Shown here: positions 53,463 through 62,268 of the stretch, piece by piece
Layout: each line of letters starts with the position of its first letter
How positions within the stretch are numbered: the first letter of the stretch is position 1
NCBI RefSeq assembly: GCF_051209875.1
Contig: NZ_JBNTQY010000001.1
Coordinates: forward strand, 62,001-126,000
Direction: 5' to 3'
Length of the DNA stretch: 64,000 nucleotides
Origin: Emticicia sp051209875
GTDB lineage: Bacteria; Bacteroidota; Bacteroidia; Cytophagales; Spirosomataceae
Translations under genes and position numbers: made by a program
Notes under the pieces: model-generated
Seen by the model: the letters and a program-made list of their open reading frames with translations, nothing else
Told to the model about the DNA's origin: nothing
Database searches by the model: none

Positions 53463-54734
53463 ATGTTACAACTCAATTACATAAAAGAAAACAAGCAAGC
53501 CACCATTGATAGCTTGAAGCGTAAGTATTTCAAAAATGCAGAGGAAACGATTGAAACGGTCTTAAGCATTGACCAAAAACGCCGTGAAACTCAAGCCGAT
53601 TTAGATACAACTTTGGCAAGAGCGAATGCTTTAGCAAAAGAAATCGGAGGTTTGATGAAAGCTGGTAAAAAAGAGGAAGCTGAAGCTGCAAAAGCTGAAA
53701 CAGCCGAATTGAAGGTAAAGTCAAAAGCATTAGAGGAAGACTTAAAAGTTTCAGAATCAGAACTTTACGATGTGATGGTGACGATTCCGAACCTTCCACA
53801 TGTAAGTGTACCTGAAGGTCGTACGCCAGAAGAAAACTTGAATGTTTTTCAAGCAGGAGATATTCCTGAATTGCATGAAGCCGCATTGCCGCATTGGGAA
53901 TTGATAAAGCAATATGATATTATAGACTTTGATTTAGGTAATAAAATTACTGGTGCGGGTTTTCCTGTTTATAAAGGTAAAGGGGCAAGAATTCAGCGAG
54001 CAATGATAAATTTCTTCTTGGATGAAGCTTTATCCGCTGGTTATTTTGAAATTCAACCACCAATTCTAATAAATAAAGATTCAGGCTTTGGAACAGGGCA
54101 ATTACCTGACAAAGAAGGTCAAATGTATCATTCAACAGTTGACGATTTATATTTAATACCAACAGCCGAAGTACCAGTTACGAATATCTATCGTGATGTC
54201 ATTTTGTCTGAAAATGATTTACCAATCAAAAATGTAGCTTATACACCGTGTTTTCGTCGTGAAGCAGGAAGTTGGGGAGCACATGTGCGTGGTCTGAATC
54301 GTTTGCACCAATTTGATAAAATTGAGATAGTCCAAATCAGAAAGCCAGAAGAATCTTATCAGGCTTTGGAAGAAATGGTGGCACACGTGAAATCTTTGCT
54401 CGAAAAATTAGAATTACCTTATCGTATTCTTCGCCTTTGTGGAGGAGATATGGGCTTTACTTCAGCTCTCACGTATGATTTTGAAGTGTATTCGGCTGCT
54501 CAAAAACGTTGGTTAGAAGTGAGCTCTGTATCAAATTTTGAATCATATCAAGCCAATCGTTTGAAACTTCGCTATAAAGCAGAAGGCAAAACACAGCTTT
54601 TGCATACGCTCAATGGTTCGGCTTTGGCATTACCAAGAATTTTGGCTTCTATAATAGAAAATTTCCAAACCCCCGAAGGTATCAAAATACCAAAAGTATT
54701 AGTTCCTTATTGTGGTTTTGATATAATTAGCTGA
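53463..54734 (+). CDS. serS: Seryl-tRNA synthetase
   Basis: Class II synthetase charging tRNA(Ser). The N-terminal long coiled-coil arm (about residues 28-100) binds the tRNA. Motif 2 is FRREAGSWGAHVRGLNRLHQF and motif 3 is SALALPRILASIIEN. The ATG at 53463 starts MLQLNYIKENK, the normal SerRS N-terminus, giving 423 residues; the frame is open for 23 codons upstream through the repeat hairpin. Confidence 0.95.
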   Translation: MLQLNYIKENKQATIDSLKRKYFKNAEETIETVLSIDQKRRETQADLDTTLARANALAKEIGGLMKAGKKEEAEAAKAETAELKVKSKALEEDLKVSESELYDVMVTIPNLPHVSVPEGRTPEENLNVFQAGDIPELHEAALPHWELIKQYDIIDFDLGNKITGAGFPVYKGKGARIQRAMINFFLDEALSAGYFEIQPPILINKDSGFGTGQLPDKEGQMYHSTVDDLYLIPTAEVPVTNIYRDVILSENDLPIKNVAYTPCFRREAGSWGAHVRGLNRLHQFDKIEIVQIRKPEESYQALEEMVAHVKSLLEKLELPYRILRLCGGDMGFTSALTYDFEVYSAAQKRWLEVSSVSNFESYQANRLKLRYKAEGKTQLLHTLNGSALALPRILASIIENFQTPEGIKIPKVLVPYCGFDIIS

Positions 54735-54750
54735 TAGTGAATGATTTATA

Positions 54751-54791
54751 AAAAAATAGGCGAAACAAATCAATAGTTTCGCCTATTTTTT
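54751..54791. terminator. Bidirectional terminator between serS and the rhodanese gene
   Basis: A perfect 16-bp stem (54751-54766 with 54776-54791, core TAGGCGAAAC) with a 9-base loop and A/T runs on either side lies between convergent genes. Confidence 0.88.
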
Positions 54792-54807
54792 TTGTATTAT
54801 AGCTAAT

Positions 54808-55185
54808 TTATTTCAAACCTGCATTTGCAAGGTCTTTATAACCTCCACCTGTAAGATTATAGATTTGTTTAAAACCTGCTGCTTGTAAAATGGGTGCTGC
54901 TTTGCTGCTTCGCCCACCTGCAGCACAATAAACAAAAACGGGTTTATTTTTATCTAATTTTTCAATTTGTTGCTTGAAGTCGGCATCGTTGAAATTCATG
55001 CAATTAGATGAAGTGATTTTGCCTGCTTGCCATTCTTGTGGCGTTCTTACATCAAGTAATTGAGCGTCTTTTGTTGTTTTGATTTTAGTTATAAAATCTT
55101 GCGGAGCAAGGTTTACACTTTGTGCTTTTGTACCTACATAAGAGAAAAATAAGATTGCGAATACCAAAAAAGTGATTTTTGACAT
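54808..55185 (-). CDS. Exported rhodanese-like domain protein
   Basis: A 125-residue protein with a signal peptide (about residues 1-21) and a single rhodanese domain. LLDVRTPQEWQAGKI is the CH2A-like region. The active-site loop is VYCAAGGRSSKAA with the catalytic Cys. I chose the ATG at 55185 (MSKITFLV) over one four codons upstream. Probably handles sulfur or disulfides in the periplasm; substrate unknown. Confidence 0.85.
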   Translation of the reverse strand: MSKITFLVFAILFFSYVGTKAQSVNLAPQDFITKIKTTKDAQLLDVRTPQEWQAGKITSSNCMNFNDADFKQQIEKLDKNKPVFVYCAAGGRSSKAAPILQAAGFKQIYNLTGGGYKDLANAGLK

Positions 55186-55249
55186 GATACCAAACATTTA
55201 AGGGTGAATAAGTTTACACAAAACTAATGATTTTGTATAAACTTACACA

Positions 55250-56095
55250 TCATGGCAATACTAAAACTGCACTTACAGGAAAATGGTCGGAAGGATATAG
55301 TCCTTCCCAAGCCTCAGAATGCGAAGCATGACTTAAACACTTAATGCCATTTTTGACGAAAATATAATCAATATGAGAATCTGGGATTTCTTCTCCTTTG
55401 AATCCATTGAAGGTACTATATGGCCCATAATGAGGGGTTTTACTTATTTTTTCAGTATCTGTTAGGTGCAAAGGGTCGTTTTCTTGTGTGATAATTTGAA
55501 TAGGCTCAGAATCTGGTTTTGCATTAAAATCTCCAGTGAGAATGGCTGGTTTCTTTCCTGCAATTTCAGCTATTTTCTTTAAAACTAATTTTGAGCTTTC
55601 TCTACGAGCCACTTGCCCTTTGTGGTCGAAATGCGTATTAAAAACATAAAATAATTTACCAGTTTTATTTTCTTTAAAATACCCATAAGTTACGACTCTT
55701 CGGCAAACAGCATCCCAGCCAAAGCCAACTTTTTCGCAACTATCACTCAGCCAAAAGGTATGTGATTTTAGTAGCGTAAATTTCTTTTTTTGATACATAA
55801 TTGGCGAAAACTCACCTGCTTCTTTCCCATCATCTCTTCCTTTACCAATCCATGCAAAATCAGGAAGTTGAGCAGATAAATCTTTAATTTGGTTGATAAG
55901 TGCTTCTTGCATGCCTATAAAATCGGCACCATGAAATTTGATTAATTCTGCCGCATGCTCCTTGCGATTCGACCATTGATTGATGCCATCTTCTTTGTTG
56001 TCATAACGAATATTAAATGTCATTACTTTTATTTGTGCTTTTGACTCGAAAAAGCAGGAACTGAGAATCAAAAAAGAAAAAAGTACATTTTTCAT
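55250..56095 (-). CDS. Exported endonuclease/exonuclease/phosphatase family protein
   Basis: Metal-dependent phosphodiesterase or phosphatase of the EEP fold, 281 residues, with a signal peptide ending ESKAQ. Family residues in order: MTFNIRYDN, GMQEAL, FNTHFDHKG, LTGDFNAKPDS, DSHIDYIFV and PSDHFPV, which carry the Asn, Glu, His, Asp and final Asp-His catalytic set. The location is periplasmic. It may act on nucleic acid, a sugar phosphate or phospholipid; the family name alone does not decide. Confidence 0.87.
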   Translation of the reverse strand: MKNVLFSFLILSSCFFESKAQIKVMTFNIRYDNKEDGINQWSNRKEHAAELIKFHGADFIGMQEALINQIKDLSAQLPDFAWIGKGRDDGKEAGEFSPIMYQKKKFTLLKSHTFWLSDSCEKVGFGWDAVCRRVVTYGYFKENKTGKLFYVFNTHFDHKGQVARRESSKLVLKKIAEIAGKKPAILTGDFNAKPDSEPIQIITQENDPLHLTDTEKISKTPHYGPYSTFNGFKGEEIPDSHIDYIFVKNGIKCLSHASHSEAWEGLYPSDHFPVSAVLVLP

Positions 56096-56245
56096 GTAGA
56101 TATAAGGTTGAAATATTGGTTAAAAGATAAAAGTAAACTTACTAAAAATATCAGTAAATTTACTTTTATTGATGAAGTACATGCTAATAATTTATCATAT
56201 AAGGTTTTGGAACTATTAATATTTGAGTAGTATAATTTTTGAACA

Positions 56246-56280
56246 AAAAAGAGCAGAAACCATTGGCTTCTGCTCTTTTT
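56246..56280 (-). terminator. Terminator of the OmpA/TSP3 gene
   Basis: Arm AAAAAGAGCAGAA pairs with TTCTGCTCTTTTT around a CATTG loop (56246-56260 with 56266-56280, one mismatch), 28 bases past the stop. Confidence 0.82.
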
Positions 56281-56308
56281 ATATGATTCAGACGATTTAA
56301 AAATCGAA

Positions 56309-58066
56309 TTATCTTAATTGGAACTGAATACGAGTGTTTGATTTTTTACCATCAGGAGTCGTATAATCAGTAGTTGGATCTTCATCGCCTTGACCATCAT
56401 AAGTCATACGTGCTTTGCTGATACATTTTTTCTTCAAGAAATAAGCGTAAATCGCACATGCACGAAGTTTAGCAGAACGAAGGTTAGTTGAAGTACTTGC
56501 TCCATCATTAAATGCAGAGATATTTAAGATACTATCTGGACATCTTTGCAATAATGCACAAACGCGGTCAAGTTTTTTGTATGAAGTTGGTTTTAATTTA
56601 TTTGTACCGCTGTAGAATTCGACTCCTTGTGCTGCTAAGCTCAATTCGTCTAATTCAGCTTGTGAAATCTCACAACCACTTGCTGTTCTATAACCTTTAG
56701 GAACCAATTTACCATTTACATATCCTTCTGGGCAACCATCATTTGAAGCTAAACCAGCCAAATCTGGACATTTATCTTTTGCATCAGCTACTCCGTCGCC
56801 GTCACGATCAGGACAACCTTTTGCAGAAGCTACACCTTTGATAGTAGGACAATCATCATCTTTATCAGCAATGCCATCACCGTCAGTGTCAGGGCAGCCA
56901 TTCAATGAAGCAGGGCCTGCTTCATTTGGACAAGCATCATCTTTGTCAGCAATACCATCACCATCAGTATCAGGACAGCCTTTTAATGCTTTTACACCAG
57001 GAACATCTGGACAAGCATCATCTTTATCAGCTACACCATCTTTATCACGGTCAGGACAGCCTTTTAATGCTACCGTACCAACTTGTGTTGGGCAGTCATC
57101 ATCTTTATCAGCAATACCATCGCCGTCAGTATCAGGGCAACCTCTCAAAGCCATTGGACCAGCTTGTGTAGGACAAGCATCATCTTTATCAGGAATACCG
57201 TCACCATCAGTATCAGGACAACCTTGGAATTTGCGTAAGCCTTTTTCAGCAACACAAGCATCACATCTATCAACCACACCATCTTTGTCGCTATCTTTAT
57301 CACCAAAACGATAAGAACCAAGTAAGTTTGCTACTAAATAACCATCGTTATATGCTTTTCCGTTTGGAGCAAGGGCAGTACCCGTTCCCAAAGCAGTAGT
57401 CGAAAGTTTGGTTCCATCAAGGTAATCAGAGAAAGCATAACGGTAGCCCATTTCTGCACCAATAGTCCAACGTTCAGCCACATTATATTTCAAACCGACA
57501 CCAAATGGTAAAACCAAAGCAGCTTTTTTTCTATTGGCAAGATCTTGGTCATATAATTGAGCCATTACATATTTTCTTGGATCATCATCTTGCAAAGCTG
57601 CATTTTGAGCTTTTACAGTAGGATTTGTAAATGCTACACCAATTCCACCAAAGAGATATGGGGTAAGTGTCTTTTTGAAAGTACCATCACAAGTATATCT
57701 TCTTTCTCTTAATGGATAAAATTCACCCAATAGAGATAGTTCAGTCAAAGGAGATGAAAATTTTAAGCGACGGTAATCCCAACGTCCATCAGGTTGGTCG
57801 AGGTCATTGCCTGCTAATTTGCCTAATAGCACTTGGCCACGTAAAGCAAAATAGTCGTTTAGATGTCGGCGAACAAAAGCACCAACCATGATACTGTTTG
57901 CGGATGCATAAGGCAAGCTACAATGCATATCACCAAAATATTGGTTGATACCAATAGGAAGGCCCACTTCCCATTTATAGGGTTTACAAACCTTACAAGA
58001 ATCTTGTGCCTGAGTTGCTAGCGATAAAGTTAATAAAGCTACAAAAAGGTATGTTACTTTTTTCAT
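56309..58066 (-). CDS. OmpA-family outer-membrane protein with TSP3 repeats
   Basis: A 585-residue exported protein. Signal peptide (residues 1-20) is followed by an N-terminal beta-barrel (about 30-255). Seven 27-residue thrombospondin type 3 repeats (258-446), each with DxDGDGxxDxxD calcium ligands and a paired Cys, connect to a C-terminal OmpA-like domain (about 475-585). In that domain the peptidoglycan-binding pattern is altered: TNLRSAKLRACAIYAYFL and SNTRIQFQL replace the usual RAxAVxxYL and NRRVEF. It probably links the outer membrane to the cell wall and depends on calcium for spacer rigidity. Confidence 0.85.
   Translation of the reverse strand: MKKVTYLFVALLTLSLATQAQDSCKVCKPYKWEVGLPIGINQYFGDMHCSLPYASANSIMVGAFVRRHLNDYFALRGQVLLGKLAGNDLDQPDGRWDYRRLKFSSPLTELSLLGEFYPLRERRYTCDGTFKKTLTPYLFGGIGVAFTNPTVKAQNAALQDDDPRKYVMAQLYDQDLANRKKAALVLPFGVGLKYNVAERWTIGAEMGYRYAFSDYLDGTKLSTTALGTGTALAPNGKAYNDGYLVANLLGSYRFGDKDSDKDGVVDRCDACVAEKGLRKFQGCPDTDGDGIPDKDDACPTQAGPMALRGCPDTDGDGIADKDDDCPTQVGTVALKGCPDRDKDGVADKDDACPDVPGVKALKGCPDTDGDGIADKDDACPNEAGPASLNGCPDTDGDGIADKDDDCPTIKGVASAKGCPDRDGDGVADAKDKCPDLAGLASNDGCPEGYVNGKLVPKGYRTASGCEISQAELDELSLAAQGVEFYSGTNKLKPTSYKKLDRVCALLQRCPDSILNISAFNDGASTSTNLRSAKLRACAIYAYFLKKKCISKARMTYDGQGDEDPTTDYTTPDGKKSNTRIQFQLR
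56729..57295 (-). repeat. Seven tandem 81-bp TSP3-coding repeats
   Basis: The calcium-binding part of the OmpA-type gene is seven units of exactly 81 bases, each coding 27 residues ending GCP. Units 3, 5 and 6 are the most alike (shared DTDGDGIADKDD). Near-identity at DNA level makes unit gain or loss by recombination likely. Confidence 0.8.
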
Positions 58067-58229
58067 GTTGGGGGAATTTATTGTTTTCTTCTAAGAAATA
58101 ATATTAAAATTGGACTAATCACAAGATTTCAAGTCACAATTTAACTCTAATCATTAGCAAAGAAAAAAAAAATTGTTAGAATTTTCTACAAAAATACGCA
58201 TTATTTTGTTAAAACTGATTATTCGGTCA

Positions 58230-60323
58230 TTATTTATGCGTAATTATTTCTGCTAAATCAATAATAAAGGCATATTCCATTGCAACTTCTTTAAGTGAGG
58301 CGAAACGGCCAGAAGCTCCCCCATGCCCTGCCTCCATATTAGTGTGCATTAGTAATAAGTTATTATCTGTTTTCATTGTACGAAGTTTGGCAACCCATTT
58401 GGCAGGTTCAAAGTATTGAACTTGCGAATCATGTAAACCTGTAGTTATGAGCATATTGGGGTAGGCTTTTTTCTCTACATTATCATAAGGAGAGTAGGAT
58501 AGCATATATTCATAAGAATCTTTGTTCTTAGGATTGCCCCATTCTTCAAACTCGCCCGTTGTTAATGGAATGGTTTCATCAAGCATCGTTGTTACTACAT
58601 CGACAAAAGGCACTGCTGCTACAACGCCTTTATATAGTTCAGGTTTGATATTAACAATCGCACCCATCAAAAGCCCCCCAGCACTTCCGCCCAAAGCAAA
58701 AAGTTTGTCAGAACTACAATATTTGTTTTTAATCAGAAATTCTGAGCAATCAATAAAATCATGAAAGGTATTGATCTTCTTAAACATTTTACCGTTATCG
58801 TACCATTCACGCCCCATTTCTTGTCCTCCACGAATGTGGGCAATGGCATAAACAAACCCTCTGTCTAAAAGACTTAGTCGCACCGAACTAAATGTTGCAT
58901 CAGTTGAAGAACCATATGAACCATAAGCATATTGTAATAAAGGAGCAGTGCCATCAAGTTTTGTGTCTTTTCTATAAGCAATCGAAACAGGTACTTTTGC
59001 TCCATCACGCACAGTTACAAAAACTCGTTCTGATGCATAATTATTTTTGTCAAAACCACCCAAAACAGTTTGTTGTTTCTTCAACTCTTTTGTCTGGGTA
59101 TCCATATTATAATCAAAAGTTGAGCTTGGCGTTGTTAGAGAGGTATATCCATAACGTAAAATAGTTGTTTCAAAATCAGGGTTTGCTCCAATGTTAGCAT
59201 CATAGGCAGGTTCGCCAAAATTCAAATAATGTTCGGTTTTAGTAGTTTGGTTAATGATTCTGATTTGTGTCAAACCTTGATTTTTTTCTTGAACAACCAA
59301 ATGATTTTTAAAAACCTCAATCCCTTCTAAATATACCTCTTTTCTATGCCCAATTACGACTTTCCAAGTCGATTTGTCGGCAGTATTGCCCTCTTTTACT
59401 TCCATCAACTTAAAATTGATAGCATTATCAATATTGGTTCTGACATAAAATTTATCTTGAAAATGCTCGATATTATACTCATGTCCACGCTCACGAGGAG
59501 AAAAAACTTTGAATTCTCCCGTAGGATTTGATGCTTCTAACAAGCGATATTCAGATGAAATACCATTATGATCGCAACCAATAGCGATATATTTTTTAGA
59601 TTTCATGCGATAAAGACCCATATAATATTGGTTGTCTTTTTCTTCATAAATAAGCACATCAGTTTTTACATCCGTTCCTAAAACGTGACGCCAGACCTGA
59701 TAACCCAAAAGCGTTTGTTGGTCACGGACAATATAAAACAAGGTCTTATTATCGGCGGCCCAAGCATAGCTTCCGCCTTCAGTATTTTTGATTTGATCTT
59801 TGAATAATTTACCTGTTTTTAAATCTTTGAATCGAATTGTATAATTTCGCCGACTTACGGTATCAACACCATAGGCCATAATCTCTTCATTATCAGATAT
59901 TTCGTATCCACCAATGTTGAAATATGCTTTGCCTTTACCTAATTTATTGCCATCCAATAAAACTTCTTCGGGAGCAGTTAAACTATCTTTTTTTCGGCAA
60001 TAAATCGGATACTCGCCACCTTCAATATATTTTGCATAATAAAAATAATTACCATCTTTAACAGGAACAGACTCATCATTTTCCTTGATGCGACCTTTCA
60101 TTTCCTGAAAAAGTTCTTCTTGAAAAGACTTTACAGGAGCCATAACAGCATCTAAATAAGTATTTTCAGCATTTAGATAATCAATTACTTCGGGGTTTTC
60201 ACGTTCATTGAGCCAATAGTAATTATCCACACGAGTGTGGCCGTGAGTTGTTATTTCTTTTGGTTTTACGTGCACTGCTGGTGTTGTTAAACCAGTGTTT
60301 TTCATTGTCTGTCCGATACTCAT
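58230..60323 (-). CDS. ptrB: Oligopeptidase B (S9 prolyl oligopeptidase family)
   Basis: Cytosolic serine peptidase cleaving short peptides after basic residues. The N-terminal beta-propeller spans about residues 70-410, followed by the alpha/beta hydrolase domain. The catalytic Ser is in GGSAGGLLMGA, the Asp in GLHDSQVQY and the His in MEAGHGGASG. HIRGGQEMGREWYDNGK is typical of oligopeptidase B. 697 residues. An ATG six codons downstream (60305) is also possible, and there is no signal peptide either way. Confidence 0.9.
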   Translation of the reverse strand: MSIGQTMKNTGLTTPAVHVKPKEITTHGHTRVDNYYWLNERENPEVIDYLNAENTYLDAVMAPVKSFQEELFQEMKGRIKENDESVPVKDGNYFYYAKYIEGGEYPIYCRKKDSLTAPEEVLLDGNKLGKGKAYFNIGGYEISDNEEIMAYGVDTVSRRNYTIRFKDLKTGKLFKDQIKNTEGGSYAWAADNKTLFYIVRDQQTLLGYQVWRHVLGTDVKTDVLIYEEKDNQYYMGLYRMKSKKYIAIGCDHNGISSEYRLLEASNPTGEFKVFSPRERGHEYNIEHFQDKFYVRTNIDNAINFKLMEVKEGNTADKSTWKVVIGHRKEVYLEGIEVFKNHLVVQEKNQGLTQIRIINQTTKTEHYLNFGEPAYDANIGANPDFETTILRYGYTSLTTPSSTFDYNMDTQTKELKKQQTVLGGFDKNNYASERVFVTVRDGAKVPVSIAYRKDTKLDGTAPLLQYAYGSYGSSTDATFSSVRLSLLDRGFVYAIAHIRGGQEMGREWYDNGKMFKKINTFHDFIDCSEFLIKNKYCSSDKLFALGGSAGGLLMGAIVNIKPELYKGVVAAVPFVDVVTTMLDETIPLTTGEFEEWGNPKNKDSYEYMLSYSPYDNVEKKAYPNMLITTGLHDSQVQYFEPAKWVAKLRTMKTDNNLLLMHTNMEAGHGGASGRFASLKEVAMEYAFIIDLAEIITHK

Positions 60324-60630
60324 GGTTGATGTTATTAAGAGAAAAAATTAAAGTAGTGTTTCATTGTATTATCGTCTAAGATTCTTGTAGATATATTTAG
60401 AAAGGTAGTAAATTTCAAAAGCCTTTAGAGGGTGATTATAGTTTGAATGATGATTGGCGACAAAAATAAAACAAATTCCTGATGAATTGAGAAGATAAGG
60501 CTTCGTTTTTAGATAAAAGACCCATGAAAATATTTGTACATTTTATTAAAAAATAACGATTTTTACATTTAATATTACAGTTTGAATAAATGCATTTCAT
60601 CTATTAAGAAAACAACCAGTCATCAATCTA
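60324..60630. other. Divergent intergenic region between ptrB and the M28 peptidase gene
   Basis: 307 bases without a gene. On the minus strand CAAAAATA (60461-60468) reads TATTTTTG, a -7-like box for ptrB, but far from the start and without a -33 box. Nothing else stands out. Confidence 0.45.
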
Positions 60631-62112
60631 ATGAAAAAACAGACTTTTGCACTAATAATAGCGGTAATTATAGTAACTTTTTCGGCTTTTACTATCAAAA
60701 AAGAACGTCTTGAGGATGTTTTTATTAAAATAAACCAAGAGGTTCTTTATCGAGGACGTTCCTACGAAACGCTTGGCGAAGCCACTTCAACAATTGGCCA
60801 TCGTTTGACAGGAAGTGTTAATGGGAAAAAAGCAGAAGAATTTTCCTATAAATTATTGAAAGAATATGGTTTTGTTGATGTAAAATACTTGCCTTTTGAA
60901 GTTGAATCATGGGCGAGAGATACCGTGAGTCTTTCAGTTGTGCCACGTAATAGTGATAATTTTCATGATGTAGAGGTGGTTGCCTTGGCACACTCTCCTG
61001 TTTCGTCACATCTTAAATCGCCTATCGTTGATTGTGGCGATGGTGTAGAATCTGATTTTGAAAAAGTAAAAGAGCAAGTGAAAGGCAAAGTTGCTTTGTT
61101 TAATATCAATATTCAATCACCTGAGAATAAAGGTAAAAAGAACTTACACCGTTCTGAGAAAACAGCTTTGGCTATCAAATATGGTGCATCGGGCGTAATT
61201 ATTGCCAATGCTGTGGAAGGTGGCGTACTTTTAACTGGAACAGCATCGGTCACAGGTGAATTGATACCAATACCTGCCGTTTGTATTTCAGTAGAAAGTG
61301 GAAAAGCGATTCGTAAATGGCTCAGTGAAGAGCCTAACCTTTTGGCTGTAATTGATATGAGAAATTTTAGCCGTCCAATTAGGGCAAGAAATGTGATAGC
61401 CACACTTCCTGGAAATTCAAAAAAGTATAAAAAAGAAAAAATAGTCATAGGAGGTCATTTAGATTCGTGGGATTTGGCAACTGGGGCGATGGATAATGGC
61501 ATAGGCTCATTTACAGTAATGGACATAGCAAGAGTTTTTCAAGCCTTGAATCTTAGACCAAGGCGAACCATTGAATTTGTACTTTTCATGGGTGAAGAAC
61601 AAGGTTTGCTTGGCTCAAAGGCGATGGTAAAAAAATACAAAGAAGAAGGGAAACTTGACCAAGTGCAGCTCATGATCAACCTTGATATGGTGAATAATGC
61701 CAAAGGTTTCAATGCTATGGGGCGACCAGAACTACGCAAGTTTTTTGATGAAGTGGGTAAAAGAATTAAAGGAATTGATTCGACTTTCACCAATGTAAAT
61801 CCAAATGGAGCAGGCTTACACTCTGACCATCAGCCATTTATGATTGAAGGTGTGCCTGTTTGTTCGCCATCAGGTAGTTTTCCTGTGAAAGCTTATAATT
61901 GTTATCATGCCAATTGCGACCGTTTTGATTTGATTGATAAAAAGCAAATTACCAATAACGTACGATTTACAGCAATGATGCTTTACGCTTTGGCAGAAGC
62001 TGATGAATTGCCTGTAAAGAAAATGAATGACCAAGAAACAAAAGAGTTTTTGATTAAACAAAACCTCAAAAATGAATTGATTATTGGCAAAGATTGGCGT
62101 TGGGAGCAGTAA
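60631..62112 (+). CDS. M28 family zinc metallopeptidase with PA domain
   Basis: Exported or membrane-anchored aminopeptidase/carboxypeptidase, 493 residues. Residues 1-21 form a signal or anchor. The zinc ligands and catalytic acids are in order: GGHLDSWDLATGAMDNG, FMGEEQGLLGS, INLDMVNN and GLHSDHQPF. The PA-domain insert lies around residues 115-230. The substrate is probably peptides in the periplasm. Confidence 0.9.
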   Translation: MKKQTFALIIAVIIVTFSAFTIKKERLEDVFIKINQEVLYRGRSYETLGEATSTIGHRLTGSVNGKKAEEFSYKLLKEYGFVDVKYLPFEVESWARDTVSLSVVPRNSDNFHDVEVVALAHSPVSSHLKSPIVDCGDGVESDFEKVKEQVKGKVALFNINIQSPENKGKKNLHRSEKTALAIKYGASGVIIANAVEGGVLLTGTASVTGELIPIPAVCISVESGKAIRKWLSEEPNLLAVIDMRNFSRPIRARNVIATLPGNSKKYKKEKIVIGGHLDSWDLATGAMDNGIGSFTVMDIARVFQALNLRPRRTIEFVLFMGEEQGLLGSKAMVKKYKEEGKLDQVQLMINLDMVNNAKGFNAMGRPELRKFFDEVGKRIKGIDSTFTNVNPNGAGLHSDHQPFMIEGVPVCSPSGSFPVKAYNCYHANCDRFDLIDKKQITNNVRFTAMMLYALAEADELPVKKMNDQETKEFLIKQNLKNELIIGKDWRWEQ

Positions 62113-62114
62113 TT

Positions 62115-62146
62115 GAAATTAAGAATTAAGAATGTAGAATTAAGAG
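62115..62146. repeat. Low-complexity tract of AATTAAGAATT words
   Basis: Repeats of AATTAAG and GAATGTAGAATTAAG follow the M28 gene stop. Close in wording to the tract inside ileS. Confidence 0.6.
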
Positions 62147-62268
62147 GTTTGGCTTATATTTTAATAAATCAAAAACTAACTTAATTTGCTGATTACCAGC
62201 ATTCTACATTCTTATTTATATTTTATCACACAATATAATATTTCTAAAACCACAAAAATTATAAATTT

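Noticed and set aside
56729..57295. Regular repeats that could suggest a CRISPR array
   Set aside because: Units are 81 bases, contiguous, with no unique spacers, and they code in frame for TSP3 domains.
56838..57314. Long open frame opposite the TSP3 repeats
   Set aside because: A periodic Ser/Pro-rich product arises from the antisense of the 81-bp repeats, and the sense strand is clearly the OmpA/TSP3 gene.
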